This document shows positions 5,555 to 6,150 of a DNA stretch of 6,150 nucleotides, one piece after another. The position numbers and the translations under genes were made by a program. Numbering within the stretch: position 1 is the stretch's first letter; the number at the start of each line of letters is the position of its first letter. This DNA comes from Anaerolineae bacterium (GTDB lineage Bacteria; Chloroflexota; Anaerolineae; Aggregatilineales; UBA2796). The stretch lies in assembly GCA_020851855.1 (NCBI GenBank), contig JADZBY010000088.1, positions 1 through 6,150 on the forward strand. Reading direction: 5' to 3'. Under the pieces are notes generated by a model. It searched no databases and was not told the origin of the DNA. It worked only from the letters and a program-made list of their open reading frames with translations.

Positions 5555-6150
5555 TCAATTCCCCGGCGCGACGTCGATGTTCACACCGCCAGAGCCACCC
5601 GGTCGCGGTTGCAGTAAATTGCCTCGTGGTTGCACCGGCGCGCCGCCCGGTAGCCCGTCCTGACCTTCCAGGGGCGGCGCATCCGACGGGCCGCCGGATG
5701 GCCCTTCGGGCAACAGGACCTCGCCCGGCTGCCCCGGCTCCGGCGCGCGTGTGACCCCCAGCGCGACCGGCGTCACCACGAGCAGCACGGCCCACAGGAT
5801 GACGATGGTAGCCGCGATCCAGCGCCTTCCGCCCAGCGCCAGCCGCGCGCCCAGGCCGATCAGGAACAGATTCCACAGCCAGAACAGCGTCAGATGCTCC
5901 GTGAGCGAGAGCAGCAGGCTTTGCGCGAAGACGGGCAGGTCCGCGTAGCCTTTCCAGTCTCCCAGCAGGCCGGAAATGCCCGGTTTGCCCGGCTCGCCGC
6001 CCGCCGCGACGTAGATCAGCCGCAACACAGCCATCACGGCAAAGGGCAATGAGGCCCACACCGCGACCTGAAGCGCCCGCGCATAATCCGCCGGTCGCCC
6101 GTTGAACAGCGGGGCCATGATCAGCAGGAAACTCACCGCGATCCAGGCCA
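5555..6150 (-). CDS. Yip1-like multi-pass membrane protein, C-terminal part (cut by right window edge)
   Basis: There are 197 visible residues, and the frame is open through the window end, so the true start lies outside. A GTG at 6136 could be read as a start, but it falls within a hydrophobic helix (AWIAVSFLLIMAPLF) and is unlikely. Predicted membrane segments among the visible residues are about 1-15, 25-50, 83-105 and 110-132. The ALQVAVWASLPFAVMAVLRL stretch (25-44), with a polar loop and then two closely spaced helices, resembles bacterial Yip1-domain proteins, where a short conserved Ala-Ser-Leu-Pro stretch precedes a helix. A hydrophilic Pro/Gly-rich tail of about 65 residues (133-197) follows the last helix and has no recognisable domain. 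The gene ends 7 bp before the ATPase start and its TGA overlaps that gene's ribosome-binding site, so it belongs to the transporter operon. Its role is unknown; an accessory membrane subunit is a guess. Confidence 0.6.
   Translation of the reverse strand, partial: AWIAVSFLLIMAPLFNGRPADYARALQVAVWASLPFAVMAVLRLIYVAAGGEPGKPGISGLLGDWKGYADLPVFAQSLLLSLTEHLTLFWLWNLFLIGLGARLALGGRRWIAATIVILWAVLLVVTPVALGVTRAPEPGQPGEVLLPEGPSGGPSDAPPLEGQDGLPGGAPVQPRGNLLQPRPGGSGGVNIDVAPGN

Noticed and set aside
4195..5754. 519-codon plus-strand open frame
   Set aside because: It is antisense to the clear ABC ATPase and CARDB genes, has a composition typical of GC-rich shadow frames and shows no recognisable domain.
5544..6059. 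171-codon minus-strand open frame overlapping the Yip1-like gene
   Set aside because: It is an alternative frame of the same strand, Arg/Gly/Ala-rich, while the competing frame encodes well-formed transmembrane helices.
5555..6136. Yip1-like gene starting at GTG 6136
   Set aside because: The frame stays open to the window edge and encodes hydrophobic residues before the GTG, so the real start is most likely upstream of the window.

Overview
This GC-rich window (roughly 65% G+C by eye) is almost entirely coding. All six recognisable genes lie on the minus strand, so the order of transcription runs from high to low coordinates. The organism is probably a bacterium of the Chloroflexota, perhaps an Anaerolineae-like lineage. 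That is an inference from three things: Thr/Pro-rich spacers in an exported protein, the CARDB-protein plus MacB-like transporter arrangement, and a GC-rich CCCTCAC/CCCCTCTCCC palindromic repeat of a kind I associate with that phylum. There is no rRNA or other direct marker.

Layout in transcription order: (1) the 3' part of a multi-pass membrane protein resembling the Yip1 family, cut by the right edge (5555-6150); (2) an ABC transporter ATPase of the LolD/MacB type (4792-5547); (3) a secreted, 679-residue multidomain beta-sandwich protein with an IPT/TIG-like module and about four CARDB/NEW3-like modules (2763-4802); (4) a MacB/FtsX-type ABC permease (1461-2753). These four are packed at +7, -11 and +9 bp, and ribosome-binding sites overlap upstream stop codons or lie inside the upstream gene, so they look like one translationally coupled operon. 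A 107-bp inverted-repeat element (1349-1455), bracketed by TTCT on both sides, fills the gap to (5) an NAD(P)-dependent epimerase/dehydratase-like SDR protein (293-1333). After 41 bp comes (6) the N-terminal part of a NUDIX hydrolase, cut by the left edge (1-251), with a possible promoter of its own (exact extended -10) overlapping the stop codon of the SDR gene.

Functionally, genes 1-4 suggest an envelope ABC system of the MacB (mechanotransmission) type. A large exported CARDB/IPT protein occupies the genetic position where a MacA-like adaptor would be found in diderm bacteria. The SDR and NUDIX genes look like ordinary metabolic or housekeeping genes downstream, possibly cotranscribed. No RNA genes, CRISPR arrays, transposase genes or phage genes were seen. 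The most unusual elements are the adaptor-like CARDB protein and the miniature inverted repeat sitting between the permease stop and the ribosome-binding site of the SDR gene.
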